From Bedellia somnulentella (Eukaryota > Arthropoda > Insecta > Lepidoptera > Bedelliidae), in the NCBI GenBank assembly GCA_963576735.1, contig OY755174.1:1302001-1366000 (forward strand): a DNA stretch of 64,000 bases, given 5' to 3'. A model generated the notes under the pieces. That model searched no databases and was not told where the DNA came from. It saw nothing but the letters and a program-made list of their open reading frames with translations. The translations under genes were made by a program, and so were the position numbers. Shown here piece by piece: positions 21,916 to 33,601 of this stretch. Position 1 is the first letter of the stretch; every line of letters begins with the position of its first letter.

Positions 21916-24145
21916 ATAATATGTCAAGATACCATAAGAATTACATAAGCTGACAGTCACAGTCAGCATTTTAAATAAACTACTATCCAAGACAATGGCG
22001 GAGTCGAATGTCGAGTTCCGCTGGTAACTTGAGACCTCGGAAGCTTTTGCAATGTTACGTAATATTAATGCAATAATTATTGCATTGCAGAGTCTATATT
22101 GCACTGGATATTACCATGGATGGATATAATTGCCATGTAGGTTACAAGGATGAACTACGTAGTTTCCATCTATGTGATGTGAGACAAAAACTAAGCTGCA
22201 GAAAGCAAAATATATATTCTTACACACAATCATTTAATTTTAAGTAATTGCTTGGTTGATGAGGACACATGAACAAACTTCTTTTTTTTCAATCTTTATC
22301 CAACTTAACTTTCAAAAGCGGCTACATAATTTCGTATTCTGAAGCTCTGACTTGGTATTTATAGCCATTATTATATGTACGTACGTAATAAATGATTCAA
22401 AACTGTAATTAAAACGCAGATATATGTTCGAAATACTTGATTAACATATAAATATAACAAAAAAGTATACAATGCAGTAAAATATCGCATTAATTTCGGA
22501 AATGACGTGCTACCATTACCATTATATTTTGTAATATCAATCATGTACTGACACACGAAAAAGCGAATTCACGGCGAAATACATCAATCAAAGTTTTACG
22601 TAGGAACTAAACTAAACACGGTGTATGTCAAAGACCCCAAGTTATCGTTGTTCATTTCCATAGGATTGCTTCCGTGTTCCGAGTTCACGAACTTGGGGAC
22701 TTGAACTGAACTGCCCTTAGGGAACTTTCTAGTCTTCCGCCACTTTTCCTGCTTTTCAAATGCTAGAGTAGTTATCCTTCGTTTTAACTTGGGTCAATTT
22801 AGAACCACATTATTTGAATATAATAAATAATAGGTAAGAACGAAAGTTTTCCACAAGTTTTACCGTGGCAAAGCAACACTGTTGCGGAGCATTTAAGATT
22901 ACAGAAATTTATTTTTCGTCTTGTCCGGATTTTATGCGATTTTTACGAGATGTATTTTAAACACGGTCGATATATCCTGCATACTTAGCAAGTATGACCG
23001 CGATGCCCTTGCCTGGTTGTTACCCCGAAAACAACAAAGCACCTGTCATCTTGTCACCCCACCCCTTCCCGCGGGTCAACACCCGTCCTCCACCATATTA
23101 CTAGTTGGGGTGACGCTATAATCTCATTTATTATTTACCACCCACAGTTTGAATTACTTTCAGTAATAGTTCCGTAAATATTTAAGCGTCTTCAACTGAC
23201 GACAAATCTTCATATAAAACTTTATGTAAATTGATTGGATACGACTACTGCAATGAAATTGTAATTACGTTTTTGCTTTAAATTATCATACTAAATATTT
23301 ACACTCTATGTGGGAGGTGTCATTGCTTGTCGGTGGTAATTTTGATTTACACTATTTGCGTAGATTTTAAGTCGATGTTTCTGTCGCCAAAAATAAAACC
23401 AAGGTAATCGCTTTTGCACGTGCTATTATGTTGCTTTCCAGTTATGTAACTTAACAAGTTTTGACTCTAAATTTGTGTGTCCTTATGTAAAGCTTAAAAA
23501 ACCGGTTAAAAAAGCTTTGGAGGAAAGGCGTTGCTCTCAAAAGCACGTTTGTTTACTCTTACTCTCCCTTGTAGACCTTACGAGGGTTATCGTTTTATCG
23601 CAGTAAGCTGCACCGTGACGTCTCGTCTCGAAGTCGACCTTTCCGTCCACATTCAGGGTCATCACAGTAATTACCAAGTTAAACCGGCAGTTGAAAAAGG
23701 TTGGGGCATCACAACAGCTCATATCAAAGTATCGGTTCATTTACTCGCCTATCTGCATATTAACTAAACAGACCTTTCTCTATCGAGCGATACACAGGCC
23801 TTCACTTCAGCACAAAGAGCTGAGTGTGAGTGATCGAACTAACCTTCGCATAATGTTGTTGTCGTGGTGTAGGCACGCGCGACACGCTATTTGCTACGTG
23901 CTACGTGAGCGCAATTATACAGATGATTTCTTTTCTGCATGTTTAATTACCACATTATGTAATATTCTCTATTTGTATAAAAGATAGATGTGTCAGTGCA
24001 CTTGGTATTTAAGGAAAATATAAAAAAAAACTAATGGTCCAAAATGGTCACATCCGTTTTAGATCCTTTTTCTCCGATTACTTATGGTTTTTTCTGAGCA
24101 ATAATATCGTTAGGTGGTTGATAAAAGTGGTTAGGTGTATGAGCA
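21916..24145. other. No gene recognised
   Basis: Contains an old SINE-A relic (22285-22385). Frames of 60-98 codons on both strands around 22.9-24.0 kb overlap one another and match nothing I know. Confidence 0.4.
22285..22385 (+). mobile_element. SINE-A 3' relic
   Basis: TTTCAAAAGCGGCTA, GTATTCTGAAGCTCTGACT and TATAGCCATTATTATATG match the SINE-A 3' half loosely. Confidence 0.45.
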
Positions 24146-24921
24146 CCTTTAAGTGATAGAGAGAGTAATGTGGCTAGAGCAGAGACCCATCACCAGCGAT
24201 ACTAAAATTTTTTTCTCCCAATCTCCGTCCAAAAGTGGCTAAAGAATCTTCAATACCGAGGATCTGTCTCCTCCTTTTTAGGGTTCCGTAGCCAAATGGC
24301 AAAAACGGGACCCTTATAGATTCGTCATGTCTGTCTGTCCGTCCGTCCGTCCGTATGTCACAGCCAGTTTATTCCGAAACTATAAGAACTACATTATTGG
24401 AAATTGGTGCGTAGATGTATTCTGGAAACCGCATTAAGATTTTAAAATAAAATCTGAAAAAAAAACCAAAATTTTTAGGGTTCCCCATACATAGAACTGA
24501 AACTCAAAATTTTTTTTTTCATCAAACCTATACGTGTGGGGTATCTATCAAAAGGTATTTGAAAATGATGTTGAGGTTTCTTATATCATTTTTTTCAAAA
24601 CTGAATAGTTTGCGCGAGAGACTTTTTCAAAGTGCTAAAATGTGTGTCCCCCCCCCCGTAACTTCTAAAATATGGGCATGATAATACTGAAAAAAATATA
24701 TGATGTGTATTACTATACAAACTACTAACGAAAATTGGTTTGAATGAGATCTAGCCCGTAGTTCTATTTTTAAACGTCATAAATCAAAATACTTACCTAA
24801 TTTGGCTCCCATGATTTTCACACAAACGGGATTTTCTATATATATGATAGTACGGAACCCTTAGTGCGCGATCCGACTCGCACTTGGCCGGTTTTTGTAA
24901 CTTAAAGCCATGAGTATGAGT
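24146..24921 (+). mobile_element. SINE-A relic split by repeat-D
   Basis: The left part (24146-24276) has GAGACCCATCACCAGCGATAC and CCAAAAGTGGCTAAAG. The right part (24897-24921, AAAGCCATGAGTATGAG) is the expected continuation. Repeat-D sits between them. Confidence 0.55.
24277..24896 (+). repeat. Repeat-D, full-length copy
   Basis: Begins TTTTAGGGTTCCGTAGCC and ends CACTTGGCCGGTTTTT. Inside are TGTCTGTC/CGTCCGTC simple runs and an inverted pair GGGTTCCGTA ... TACGGAACCC. A near-identical copy lies at 26759-27337. I recall it as a common lepidopteran dispersed repeat of unclear class. Non-coding. Confidence 0.75.
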
Positions 24922-25823
24922 CGGTTACATTAATAACATCACTGGTTAATATCATGACATGATTAACCAAAATTCAGTTATTATTTTCTATAACTTGAAC
25001 AGTTTACAATAAATTAAATGAGTACCTATAACCTTTCCCCTTTCATCTTGCAATCAAAAAGTTAAATGATTACTCTTTAAAATAATTTCGATCGACGATT
25101 TGAGGTTCTTTTGAATTGTATGATCATAAACAAGAATGCAACAGAGTCCCACCGTACCGTCATGTCTGTCGCTTAGTTTATGAAATGGCAAAACGAATGT
25201 GGAGCGCCTTGTTTCCGTTCCCGAATATAGCTTTCCTGAAATTAATCGCCGCTCATTAAAACGCAGCTCAGAAACTCCGCTATGTGTACCAAACAAAGAT
25301 CGTTTCCGATTTTGCTGCCTGCGGTGAATTTGAAAATGTTTACCAATATTTCTGCTGATTAACTGAATAAGTCTTCCATACCTATTGAACCCTATTGGAG
25401 GAAAAAAACAAGTTTTTATAATAGGAATTCTTGTACTGAAATAGATGATTTTATTCACTCACGTTTACGTTCACTTTTAATGTTTAAATAGGTTTAAATT
25501 GGTTTTGCGGGTTGTGTCCTTTAGTATGTTGTCAAGTTGAAAAGGGCATTCATTATACACACACATAAAAATACTCTTTATGTTAGATTGGATGAAACGG
25601 TTTTAGTCGGCATGTGTCCCTGAACAGTATCGGTAACAGGGAAGTGAGTATATAAATCGATAATGACATCAAGGTTGAGTGAAACAAAAATAAACTTGCT
25701 GTATGTGAATTTTTTAATATCTAAAAAAGAACTTTTTTTACTAGCTTGCAAATTTCCTATACTATCTCATAATTGGACTTTGTTGTGCATTAAACCTCAA
25801 TTGGGGATTATTTGACTAATCCA
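24922..25823. other. Unassigned; one 134-codon frame
   Basis: A minus-strand frame at 25054-25458 is the longest outside mobile elements, but shows no known motif. I do not call it a gene. Confidence 0.35.
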
Positions 25824-25914
25824 TCAAGGAAAGAAAAATTTCGAAACCAGCATGACTTAAACCAGGATGTTGCGGGTTCAAGTCCTGCTGGTGTCGAAAT
25901 TTTTCTTTCCTTGA
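25824..25914 (+). mobile_element. Palindromic element with degenerate tRNA-like core
   Basis: Perfect 21-bp inverted repeats (25824-25844 and 25894-25914) contain GGAAAGAAAAATTTCGA. A further ACCAGCA/TGCTGGT pair lies inside. The centre keeps a T-arm (GCGGG-TTCAAGT-CCTGC) but no D or anticodon arm. The outer motif TCGAAATTTTTCTTTCC also follows every tRNA-like body in the 5185-6810 array, and an imperfect copy precedes each one, so the two loci belong to one family. Confidence 0.6.
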
Positions 25915-26399
25915 ATGATACGTCCTATAGTATCTACCAAACTAGATTCCAATTACAACTATGAAGCAATTAAATCAGGATAAGATGCAAAGACAAGCTG
26001 TCATCACATGTTTGCACAAGAAAGGGGCATTTTTCGAAACACAAGAGTACATAAAATATCGGACCACAGACAATACGTTTGTTTGAAATGCAAATTGATG
26101 TGACCAATGAAGTAATCAAACGGTATTGCTGCACTGGCACCAATACTGCTCTTGCCAACACGTAAAGAACATTGCCCTTCATTATCTTGTTTAATAAACA
26201 AACGAAACAAAGGCGACCACAGTAAATATACAACTTAAGTATACTCATTCTTTGTGCAGTCTTAAAGTATGTATTTCTGCCTAAAATTGTGTCGCCTCAT
26301 TTGAAATTAATTTTACATTTCATGTGAGGACGGCTGAAGAATTCACTTTTTAACTTCAACGCTTAAACATATAAAAATGGGTGAATTGAAGAATAGCAT

Positions 26400-26585
26400 T
26401 TAGAATAGAATTACCCCATTACTGCCCGTGGGTGTTCTTAAGAGGCGACTGAGGTATTGGGGCTTTACCAAGAACCTTTGTTTTTCATTTTTTTACCTAC
26501 TTAACTTCCAAAGTGGCTAAGTCAGGAGTAATTTCGTATTCTGAAGCTCTGGCTACCCCATTTAGGGAGTATATGTATTTATGTA
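26400..26585 (+). mobile_element. SINE-A copy, diverged and internally deleted
   Basis: TTAAGAGGCGACTGAGG, CCAAAGTGGCTAAG, CTCTGGCTACCCC and a degenerate tail. Confidence 0.6.
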
Positions 26586-26758
26586 AATTAAAGAGCTACA
26601 TAAAACAAAGTTTTACAAATATTACGTTAGATAGCCTACGTGTTTTTGTATGGCTGCACTGTGGACTCAGAAAAACCAATCAGAGTTCATTTCAATATTG
26701 TGTTGTGTTAGATAACTCTATGTTTAACCTTTGTGGTCAGTTTTAATTAAACCTTTTT

Positions 26759-27337
26759 AGGGTTCCGTAGCCAAATGGCAAAAACGGGACCCTTATAGAT
26801 TCGTCATGTCTGTCTGTCTGTCCGTCCGTCCGTCCGTCCGTATGTCACAGCCAGTTTATTCCGAAACTATAAGAACTACATTATTGAAATGTAGGTGCGT
26901 AGATGTATTCTGTAAACCGCATTAAGATTTTAAAATAAAATCTGAAAAAAAACCAAAATTTTTAGGGTTCCCCATACATAGAACTGAAACTCAAAATATT
27001 TTTTTTCATCAAACCTATACGTGTGGGGTATCTATCAAAAGGTATTTGAAAATGATGTTGAGGTTTCTTATATCATTTTTTTCAAAACTGAACAGTTTGC
27101 GCGAGAGACTTTTCCAAAGTGGTAAAATGTGCCCCCCCCCCGTAACTTCTAAAATATGGGCATGATAAAACTGACAAAAAAAATAGGATGTGTATTACTA
27201 TACAAACTACTAACGAAAATTGGTTTGAATGAGATCTAGCCAGTAGTTCTATTTTTAAACGTCATAAATCAAATTACTTGCTAGTGCTGCTACGGAACCC
27301 TTCATTAGCGAGTCCATCTCGCTCTTGGCTGCTTTAT
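26759..27337 (+). repeat. Repeat-D copy
   Basis: Matches 24277-24896 closely from AGGGTTCCGTAGCC through (GTCC)n and TACGGAACCC, with a diverged 3' end. It ends just left of the BEL insertion site. Confidence 0.75.
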
Positions 27338-27350
27338 GTAAAAGTATGTC

Positions 27351-27829
27351 TGGTTGCGCGGGCGGAATAGCTACGAAGGACCAGAGCTGGTGAAGGCTCA
27401 GCGGATGGCGAAGGTATAGGAAATAGGAAGCAACGTGAGACTCACCTCGTTCTCGTAACGGACGACTTGGCTTGGTCGATGGCGGCGGCTCCGTCAACAA
27501 CGCTGCTGTTTTTCTCTTAAGCGGCTACACTTCCACAAACAACACAATCTTATTCAAATAAACAAATAGTCATAAAACTTCAATATGAAACATGCGGGCG
27601 CGGTTCAGATGATGCGGTGTACAGCGGTTTTCGATACGGATATCTAAGTGCTACTGCTCGCTCGATCGTCTCTCCCCTTCCTGGTCATCCCTCCTCCTCG
27701 TATGACATCTCACGCGCAGGTAAGGAAAGGAAAAGGATAGAATGAGACGGGATTAACGAGTCCGATCAACTACCCACTTCTAGTTATAAAATAATTTAGG
27801 TACGCGGTACGGTAGGTTCGGCGCAAGCA
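27351..27829 (-). repeat. BEL 3' LTR
   Basis: On the plus strand it runs TGGTTGCGCGGGCGG ... GGCGCAAGCA. It is the 3' LTR relative to the coding strand. Confidence 0.95.
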
Positions 27830-27840
27830 TCCCCCCGGGC
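27830..27840 (-). other. Polypurine tract of the BEL element
   Basis: On the minus strand GCCCGGGGGGA abuts the 3' LTR start (TGCTTGCGCC). It serves as the plus-strand DNA primer in reverse transcription. Confidence 0.7.
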
Positions 27841-27961
27841 TTGAAGTCTCTCGAGATTCAAATACAAATAAACGCAAAATACTGTATAAAATCTAACGCG
27901 GCTACTTAAACTAAACTAACGCGGTATAAGAATCTGAACTAAAATAATAAAAAAACTTAAA

Positions 27962-30900
27962 TTAATTAGGTAGGGGACATAAACGAGTTGCTGGTCGTAC
28001 ATACGAACCAGAAGCCGTCTTAACGCGGGCGACTCTAACTACTCCATCCTTCGCGGGAAATACGTCTTCAACAACCCCTAGAGGCCAATGAAGTGGCGGC
28101 GCGTTATCCGTTACGACAATAACTACAGTACCAACAGAAAGAGGACAAGCGGGAGTGTTCCACTTTTGCCTAACCTGTAGCGTGTGCAGATATTCCGATC
28201 TCCAGCGCCTCCAGAAGTGTTGCAAAACGCGATCGAGAAGAACGTGACGTTCGAGAAGATGAGTCCGATCTTCAACGACTTCAGACGCGGGTAAATACTT
28301 TAGCGGGGTGTAAACTAAAAAATGTGCGGGAGTTATCGCGAGCGGCTCTGCCGGATCGGACGATAGAGTGCGGCAGAGCGGGCGGCTGTTCATGACAGCC
28401 TCGACTTGTGTCAGAACAGTCGTCATCTCTTCGTAAGAGAGCGTTTGCTTCCCGACGACACGAAATAAATGGTTCTTCATACTTTTAATATTTGACTCCC
28501 AGTCAGAACCGAAGTGTGGTGCTCTAGGCACATTGAGATTCCACGTAATACGGTTTTCCGAAAGAATGCGAGAAAATTCGGAACTATATTCACAAGAAAT
28601 CAAAAATTTGTGAAGTTCATCTAAGTGACGCTTAGCTCCTACGTAATTTGTCCCGTTATCTGAGTACATATGCGAAACAGGACCACGGCGTGATAAAAAG
28701 CGTTTAAAAACTGACAAAAAGCATGCCGAACTTAAACTAGAAGCCAACTCGATATGTATGGCTCGGGTTGTCAGACACACGAAAATACAAACGTACGCCT
28801 TAACAGTACGTATACCACGTCCACGCGAGGGCGTGATCATAAAAGGGCCAGCGAAATCTGTACCCGTGTGAACAAATGGCTTAATAGTAGATACAACACG
28901 GCAAGCTTTAAGCTCGGACATTTCGGGAAAGTTAGGCTTAGGGCGTAACTTAAAACATGCAATACATTTAAATATGCGACTACGTATAACATTACGTGCA
29001 GAAAATATCCAATAACGTTGTCTTAATATAGACATCATTAGGTCGGGACCCGCGTGACAGTGTTTTTTGTGATAATAATCTATAATGAGATCAACCACAT
29101 GATCTTTACGCGGCAAAACAACAGGGTGTTTTTCGATAAAACTTATGTCGGCATTCGACAATCGACCACCTACTAAAATTACATCGTTATTTAAAAATGG
29201 TGTAAGTCGCTGAAAGGCACGGTTACAACATTTGCCTGATTTTAAATTAGAAATTTCATTGTAAAAATAAAATTCTTGTAAGTTTCGTATAATCTTTTGC
29301 TCAACAAAATTTAAATCATTGGCGGAAATATAATTGCTGCGCGGTAATAAATTAAGGAAGCGGTAAATATAAACTAAAACGCGTAATAACTTCGACCACG
29401 AAGAATAACGATCAGCAATTCGTAAAACAAGCGGTCTTTCTGTAGTTTGAACAGCCAACACAACCGCAGGCTTCAGCTCAGGCGGCACCGAAATAGTCGA
29501 GGGATCGAATTGGGAAATAGGCCATGCGTCTAGGCTCTCTTTCATCCATTCCGGACCTTGCCACCAGAGCGGGTGGTTTAATATCTGCGCGGGTGTCAGC
29601 CCCCGAGACAAACAATCAGCCGGATTATCGCTTCCCGCGACGTGATGAAAATGATCGGAAGATAACTCGGCTTGTATCTTTGAAACGCGGTTAGCTACAA
29701 AGGTAGCCCAGCGGTGGGGTGACGAATGTATCCAACACAAAGCTACAGTCGAATCGGAAAACGCGTGTATACTATTAACACTAACGCGGGCACTACTAAC
29801 ATTCAAAACTATACGTATCAGTTTCGCTAATAAAAGAGCGGCGCACAACTCTAAACGTGCGAGGGATACCACTTTAGCGGGCGCGACGCGGGACTTCGAA
29901 CATACTAGGCGAATCGCGCGTGAGTTACTATTTTCTACAATAAAGTAAACTACTGCTCCGTATGCCCTTTCGCTGGCATCCGCGAAACCTACCAAGTGTA
30001 TCACACTTTTACTAACGATGCCTAAATGACGCGGTATGGAAATATGATTTAATAAAAGTAGTTCACTACGAAACTTATCCCAAGCAGAGACAACATTCTC
30101 TGGAGGGGTTTCATCCCAATCACATCCTAACAACCATAATTGTTTTATAATTAGCTTAGCATATAAGATAACAGGGCCGATAAATCCCATCAGGTCCCAC
30201 AATCGCGCGACACAGGATAATATTGAACGCTTTGTAGGACGTTCGCTAGGTAAGCAAACACTTAACGCAAATTCATCAGTCGTGGGTGACCATGACATAC
30301 CTAAGACTTTATGTGAATCCGTTTTATCAAACTCAACTAAAGCTGATAAACGATGCGATTCAGGAAGAGACTCCAGAACTCGCGGCGCGTTACTATTCCA
30401 TTTAACGAGATCGAACTGACCAAGTTTTAACAACGAAATAACTTCATGTGCCGTCTGCACACCTTCTCTGTCGTTTTCGACCGAGTGGACAAAGTCATCC
30501 ATGTACAGAGAATTATTTAAAATAGCCTTTGCACGCGGAAAATTATCACCTTCGTCGTAAACGAGTTGCTTTACTGTGCGAAGCGCGTGGAAAGGGCTGG
30601 ACTTAAGTCCGAAACAAACTCGATTGAATTGGAAAACATCTATTGGTTCATTAGAATTAAAGCGGTATAAAATGCGTTGAAATCTTTTATCACTTTCCCG
30701 CACACCCAGACACAAAAACATCTGGCGTATGTCAGCCGAAAGTGCTACAGGAAACATGCGAAAGTTTATAATAATTTCAAATAAATTACCTTGTAAGTTC
30801 TGACCGCTGTATAAAATATCGTTAAGCGATTTAGAGCTGCTAGTCTTCGCGCTAGCGTCCAAGACAATACGAAGTTTAGTGGTAGCCTTATCTTCCCGTA

Positions 30901-33466
30901 GAACCCCGTGGTGTGGGATATAATAAGCAGGCTTAATCTGCGACTCGGAAATTTCCCGTGGCACGGGTGATAAGTAACCTTTATCAATATACTCGCGGAT
31001 GACGTCATCGTACGCCAGTTTATAAGCGGGTGAAGCGGCGAGCTTGCGCTCTAAACACATAAAACGTTTTTTAGCGGTTTCCAACGATTGACCTAAAACC
31101 GATGGATCATCTTTAAAAGGTAAAGCTACTACGTATCTACCCGTCGAATCCCGAGTCGTAGTGCTCTGGTAAAACTGCTCGCACGCGCGGTCGTCGGGGC
31201 TGCTCACGGGCTGCGCACCGACATCGTCGAGCTCCCAAAATCGTCTCACAATCGAGTCAATGTTCGCGTCTACAGAACAGCAAGAGATGGTCGTGCCATA
31301 CTCAGCCGACAGCACGGGCGCGAGACCGGATACCACGTACCCAAACACGGTCTCGATAGCGTGTGGTGTTCCCGCAAAACTACTGACTTTATTTGGCAGT
31401 AATAAGTGCGAAAAGAGTGATGCTCCTATTAGAATTTCGATATCTCCAGTAACCGAAAAAGTATCGTCTGCTAAAGGCAACGAATGTAAATACGCGAGCA
31501 TCGAAGTGTCGACAGCGACGGAAGGTAAGAGGTCCGTGACCTTATCGACTACTAAAGTGTCGATCTCGTAGTTAATATCACGATTAAAGCGGGAAAATAT
31601 TCTTAATTTTAAGTACGACTTAATAGTCTTCCTGGCACCCCCAATACCCTTCACGAAGGATATCGTAGGACTTAAATGATTACTTAAACCTAATTTATCA
31701 CAACACGATTGCGAAATAAAATTGCTTTGAGACGCACTGTCTAATAAGCAACGTACTACGACTTCGTTTCCATAAACGTCGTGAGTAATAACGCGCGCGG
31801 TGGCTAGTAACACTGTCGTAGGTATATTACTGCTCGAACGGCTAATATTATTGCACAAGGTAATATTCGAACGCGGGGTAAATTGTGTCGTAGAAGCAGA
31901 CGCGGGAGCGGAAATCGGTTCAGAAAGGCGGGGAACAATGTTTGAATTCGCTGAGTACGTATTAATATTGTTATCAGTTACGTAAACAGGCGGCGCGGGC
32001 TCACGCGCAGCGAGTGTGGCGTGGCGCTCGCGCAGGCGGGTGCAGAATAGCCGAACGCCTCCGCCGCGCCGCGCGGGGCTGAACCGGTGCGGGCGGCGGC
32101 GGGGTGGTGCGGTGCTGCATGTTGCGTTGGCGCGGTCGTATATAATAGATTGCGGACAGCTATAAGCGGGTGGATTAACCATAACCGTATCTCGACCATT
32201 ACAATTAAAATAATTATTTTTATCCGCGGAGCGTGGTGAAGAAAGGGACGTCATCGCGACTGCGGTGACGTTTCGTTCTATGTGTAGGGCTGTATGGTGT
32301 TTACCTCCACAGTTACGACAGCGAGACTGTGAATTGCACGCGGATGTTTTGTGTGAAACACTAAGGCAATTCACGCATACATCCCTCTCCTTGACACACT
32401 TTAATCTTTCCTCCACAGGCATTACATTGAACTTTGGACATTTATAAATATGCGTATGCGATGGGGTATTACATAAAATGCAATTACGTGCGGTTGCGGT
32501 CGAAATGTTGACGTATGCCTGAGTTTTCGGGAATTTAATAGCACGCGGGGGTTGGAAAGGTTTATTAAGATTTGTATTAGGTTTAGTTGTGGAGCGCTGC
32601 AGTAACTTTACTTGCTGGTTAATAAACATAGTTAACTGGTCGAGGGTAGGAAATTCAGTTGTTTTGTGTTCTAATTCGAAAGAACGAACAGTTTCAGAAT
32701 CCAGCTTTTTTAAAGCAATATGTAGTAATAAGTAATCTAATAAATTTGGTAAGTTTAAACCTTTCAGCGCTGAAATGGATGTGAAATATTGATTAGCGAA
32801 TGAATCAAGGCTATCCGCGGTTGCTAAGTTGACCTGTTTTGTATCAAGAATACGTTGTATGTAGTCACTAGCTAGTGAACGTTTATCTTCATACCTTTTA
32901 ACGAGCGCTTCAAATATTATGTCGTAGTTTTCACCACAAGGCGTTAGACCGGCGAATATTGTTTGCGCCTTGCCTTGTAATTTACCTAGCAAATAATAAA
33001 TACGTTCAGAATTGCAAAGACTAGGGTTATTGTGAACGTTGCTGAGGAAGCTAGCATAAAATAACGGCCATTTATTTGGTTCGCCGTTAAATGCGGGTAG
33101 CTCAATCGGCGGTAGGTGTGGACGCGCCATTTGTATCTTCTTACAATCAGCGGCTGCGGGTGATGTTTTAGGACATAAAGTCGCACAGCGGTGTTTAACA
33201 TAACTGTATATATCTTCGAACTCGAGCCATAACTTGTGAGAAGGTGTAAAATCCGGATTTATTTGAGCACTGAGAACATTAACAGCTTCGACTGTTTCTA
33301 AAACTTTTTGCGGGTAACTTTCTAGCATTTCTACATCAAAAATGAATTTGTCGATGTCGGCTTGGGTGTCTAGTTTTTGAGCGTTGACATAAAGTGATCG
33401 AACTCGCTCGAGATAAGCCTCTAATCTCGATTCTAAGTTAGTTAATTTCGCTCTATTTGTAGCCAT
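27962..33466 (-). CDS. BEL/Pao gag-pol polyprotein
   Basis: 1834 codons, all domains in one frame. Residues ~110-265 form a DUF1759-type gag (ELPAFNGEPNKWPLFYASF). Zinc knuckles follow at ~329-395 (C-x2-C-x4-H-x4-C at 364-377). The retropepsin-like protease carries LLDSAS at 574-579, where most families have DSG. Reverse transcriptase follows, with its catalytic YMDD at 988-991. RNase H has FADAS (D1163), E1206 and SDS (D1238). Integrase has an HHCC finger (HKKHCH ~1466-1471, CIAC 1501-1504), then D1537, D1603 and E1657. The C-terminus is DUF5641-like. All catalytic residues I can check are present. An Arg/Pro-rich GC-rich stretch at ~454-480 separates gag from protease. The leader between LTR and ATG is 154 bp. 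It encodes everything needed for reverse transcription and integration. Confidence 0.95.
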   Translation of the reverse strand: MATNRAKLTNLESRLEAYLERVRSLYVNAQKLDTQADIDKFIFDVEMLESYPQKVLETVEAVNVLSAQINPDFTPSHKLWLEFEDIYSYVKHRCATLCPKTSPAAADCKKIQMARPHLPPIELPAFNGEPNKWPLFYASFLSNVHNNPSLCNSERIYYLLGKLQGKAQTIFAGLTPCGENYDIIFEALVKRYEDKRSLASDYIQRILDTKQVNLATADSLDSFANQYFTSISALKGLNLPNLLDYLLLHIALKKLDSETVRSFELEHKTTEFPTLDQLTMFINQQVKLLQRSTTKPNTNLNKPFQPPRAIKFPKTQAYVNISTATARNCILCNTPSHTHIYKCPKFNVMPVEERLKCVKERDVCVNCLSVSHKTSACNSQSRCRNCGGKHHTALHIERNVTAVAMTSLSSPRSADKNNYFNCNGRDTVMVNPPAYSCPQSIIYDRANATCSTAPPRRRPHRFSPARRGGGVRLFCTRLRERHATLAAREPAPPVYVTDNNINTYSANSNIVPRLSEPISAPASASTTQFTPRSNITLCNNISRSSSNIPTTVLLATARVITHDVYGNEVVVRCLLDSASQSNFISQSCCDKLGLSNHLSPTISFVKGIGGARKTIKSYLKLRIFSRFNRDINYEIDTLVVDKVTDLLPSVAVDTSMLAYLHSLPLADDTFSVTGDIEILIGASLFSHLLLPNKVSSFAGTPHAIETVFGYVVSGLAPVLSAEYGTTISCCSVDANIDSIVRRFWELDDVGAQPVSSPDDRACEQFYQSTTTRDSTGRYVVALPFKDDPSVLGQSLETAKKRFMCLERKLAASPAYKLAYDDVIREYIDKGYLSPVPREISESQIKPAYYIPHHGVLREDKATTKLRIVLDASAKTSSSKSLNDILYSGQNLQGNLFEIIINFRMFPVALSADIRQMFLCLGVRESDKRFQRILYRFNSNEPIDVFQFNRVCFGLKSSPFHALRTVKQLVYDEGDNFPRAKAILNNSLYMDDFVHSVENDREGVQTAHEVISLLKLGQFDLVKWNSNAPRVLESLPESHRLSALVEFDKTDSHKVLGMSWSPTTDEFALSVCLPSERPTKRSILSCVARLWDLMGFIGPVILYAKLIIKQLWLLGCDWDETPPENVVSAWDKFRSELLLLNHISIPRHLGIVSKSVIHLVGFADASERAYGAVVYFIVENSNSRAIRLVCSKSRVAPAKVVSLARLELCAALLLAKLIRIVLNVSSARVSVNSIHAFSDSTVALCWIHSSPHRWATFVANRVSKIQAELSSDHFHHVAGSDNPADCLSRGLTPAQILNHPLWWQGPEWMKESLDAWPISQFDPSTISVPPELKPAVVLAVQTTERPLVLRIADRYSSWSKLLRVLVYIYRFLNLLPRSNYISANDLNFVEQKIIRNLQEFYFYNEISNLKSGKCCNRAFQRLTPFLNNDVILVGGRLSNADISFIEKHPVVLPRKDHVVDLIIDYYHKKHCHAGPDLMMSILRQRYWIFSARNVIRSRIFKCIACFKLRPKPNFPEMSELKACRVVSTIKPFVHTGTDFAGPFMITPSRGRGIRTVKAYVCIFVCLTTRAIHIELASSLSSACFLSVFKRFLSRRGPVSHMYSDNGTNYVGAKRHLDELHKFLISCEYSSEFSRILSENRITWNLNVPRAPHFGSDWESNIKSMKNHLFRVVGKQTLSYEEMTTVLTQVEAVMNSRPLCRTLSSDPAEPLAITPAHFLVYTPLKYLPASEVVEDRTHLLERHVLLDRVLQHFWRRWRSEYLHTLQVRQKWNTPACPLSVGTVVIVVTDNAPPLHWPLGVVEDVFPAKDGVVRVARVKTASGSYVRPATRLCPLPN

Positions 33467-33601
33467 ATTTAATTAAAATTACGCGGTAAATATAAGTATA
33501 TAATTAACTACTTGGAGATGCGGGGTCGCGGAGTAATATTCAACCTGAAGGTAGAATATAATTTACTTAAATATAAAATCAACGTAGACGTGGTAATTAA
33601 T

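Noticed and set aside
23531..23767. Opposite-strand overlapping frames of 78 and 67 codons
   Set aside because: Mutually overlapping, unrecognised and without splice signals that decide between them.
25054..25458. 134-codon minus-strand frame
   Set aside because: The longest frame outside mobile elements, but no recognisable motif, no splice context and no repeat relationship.
27830..27961. Envelope gene of the BEL element
   Set aside because: Only about 130 bp lies between the gag-pol stop and the 3' LTR, too short for an envelope.
28754..32447. Several plus-strand and alternative-frame ORFs inside the BEL element
   Set aside because: They are shadows of the 1834-codon gag-pol frame.
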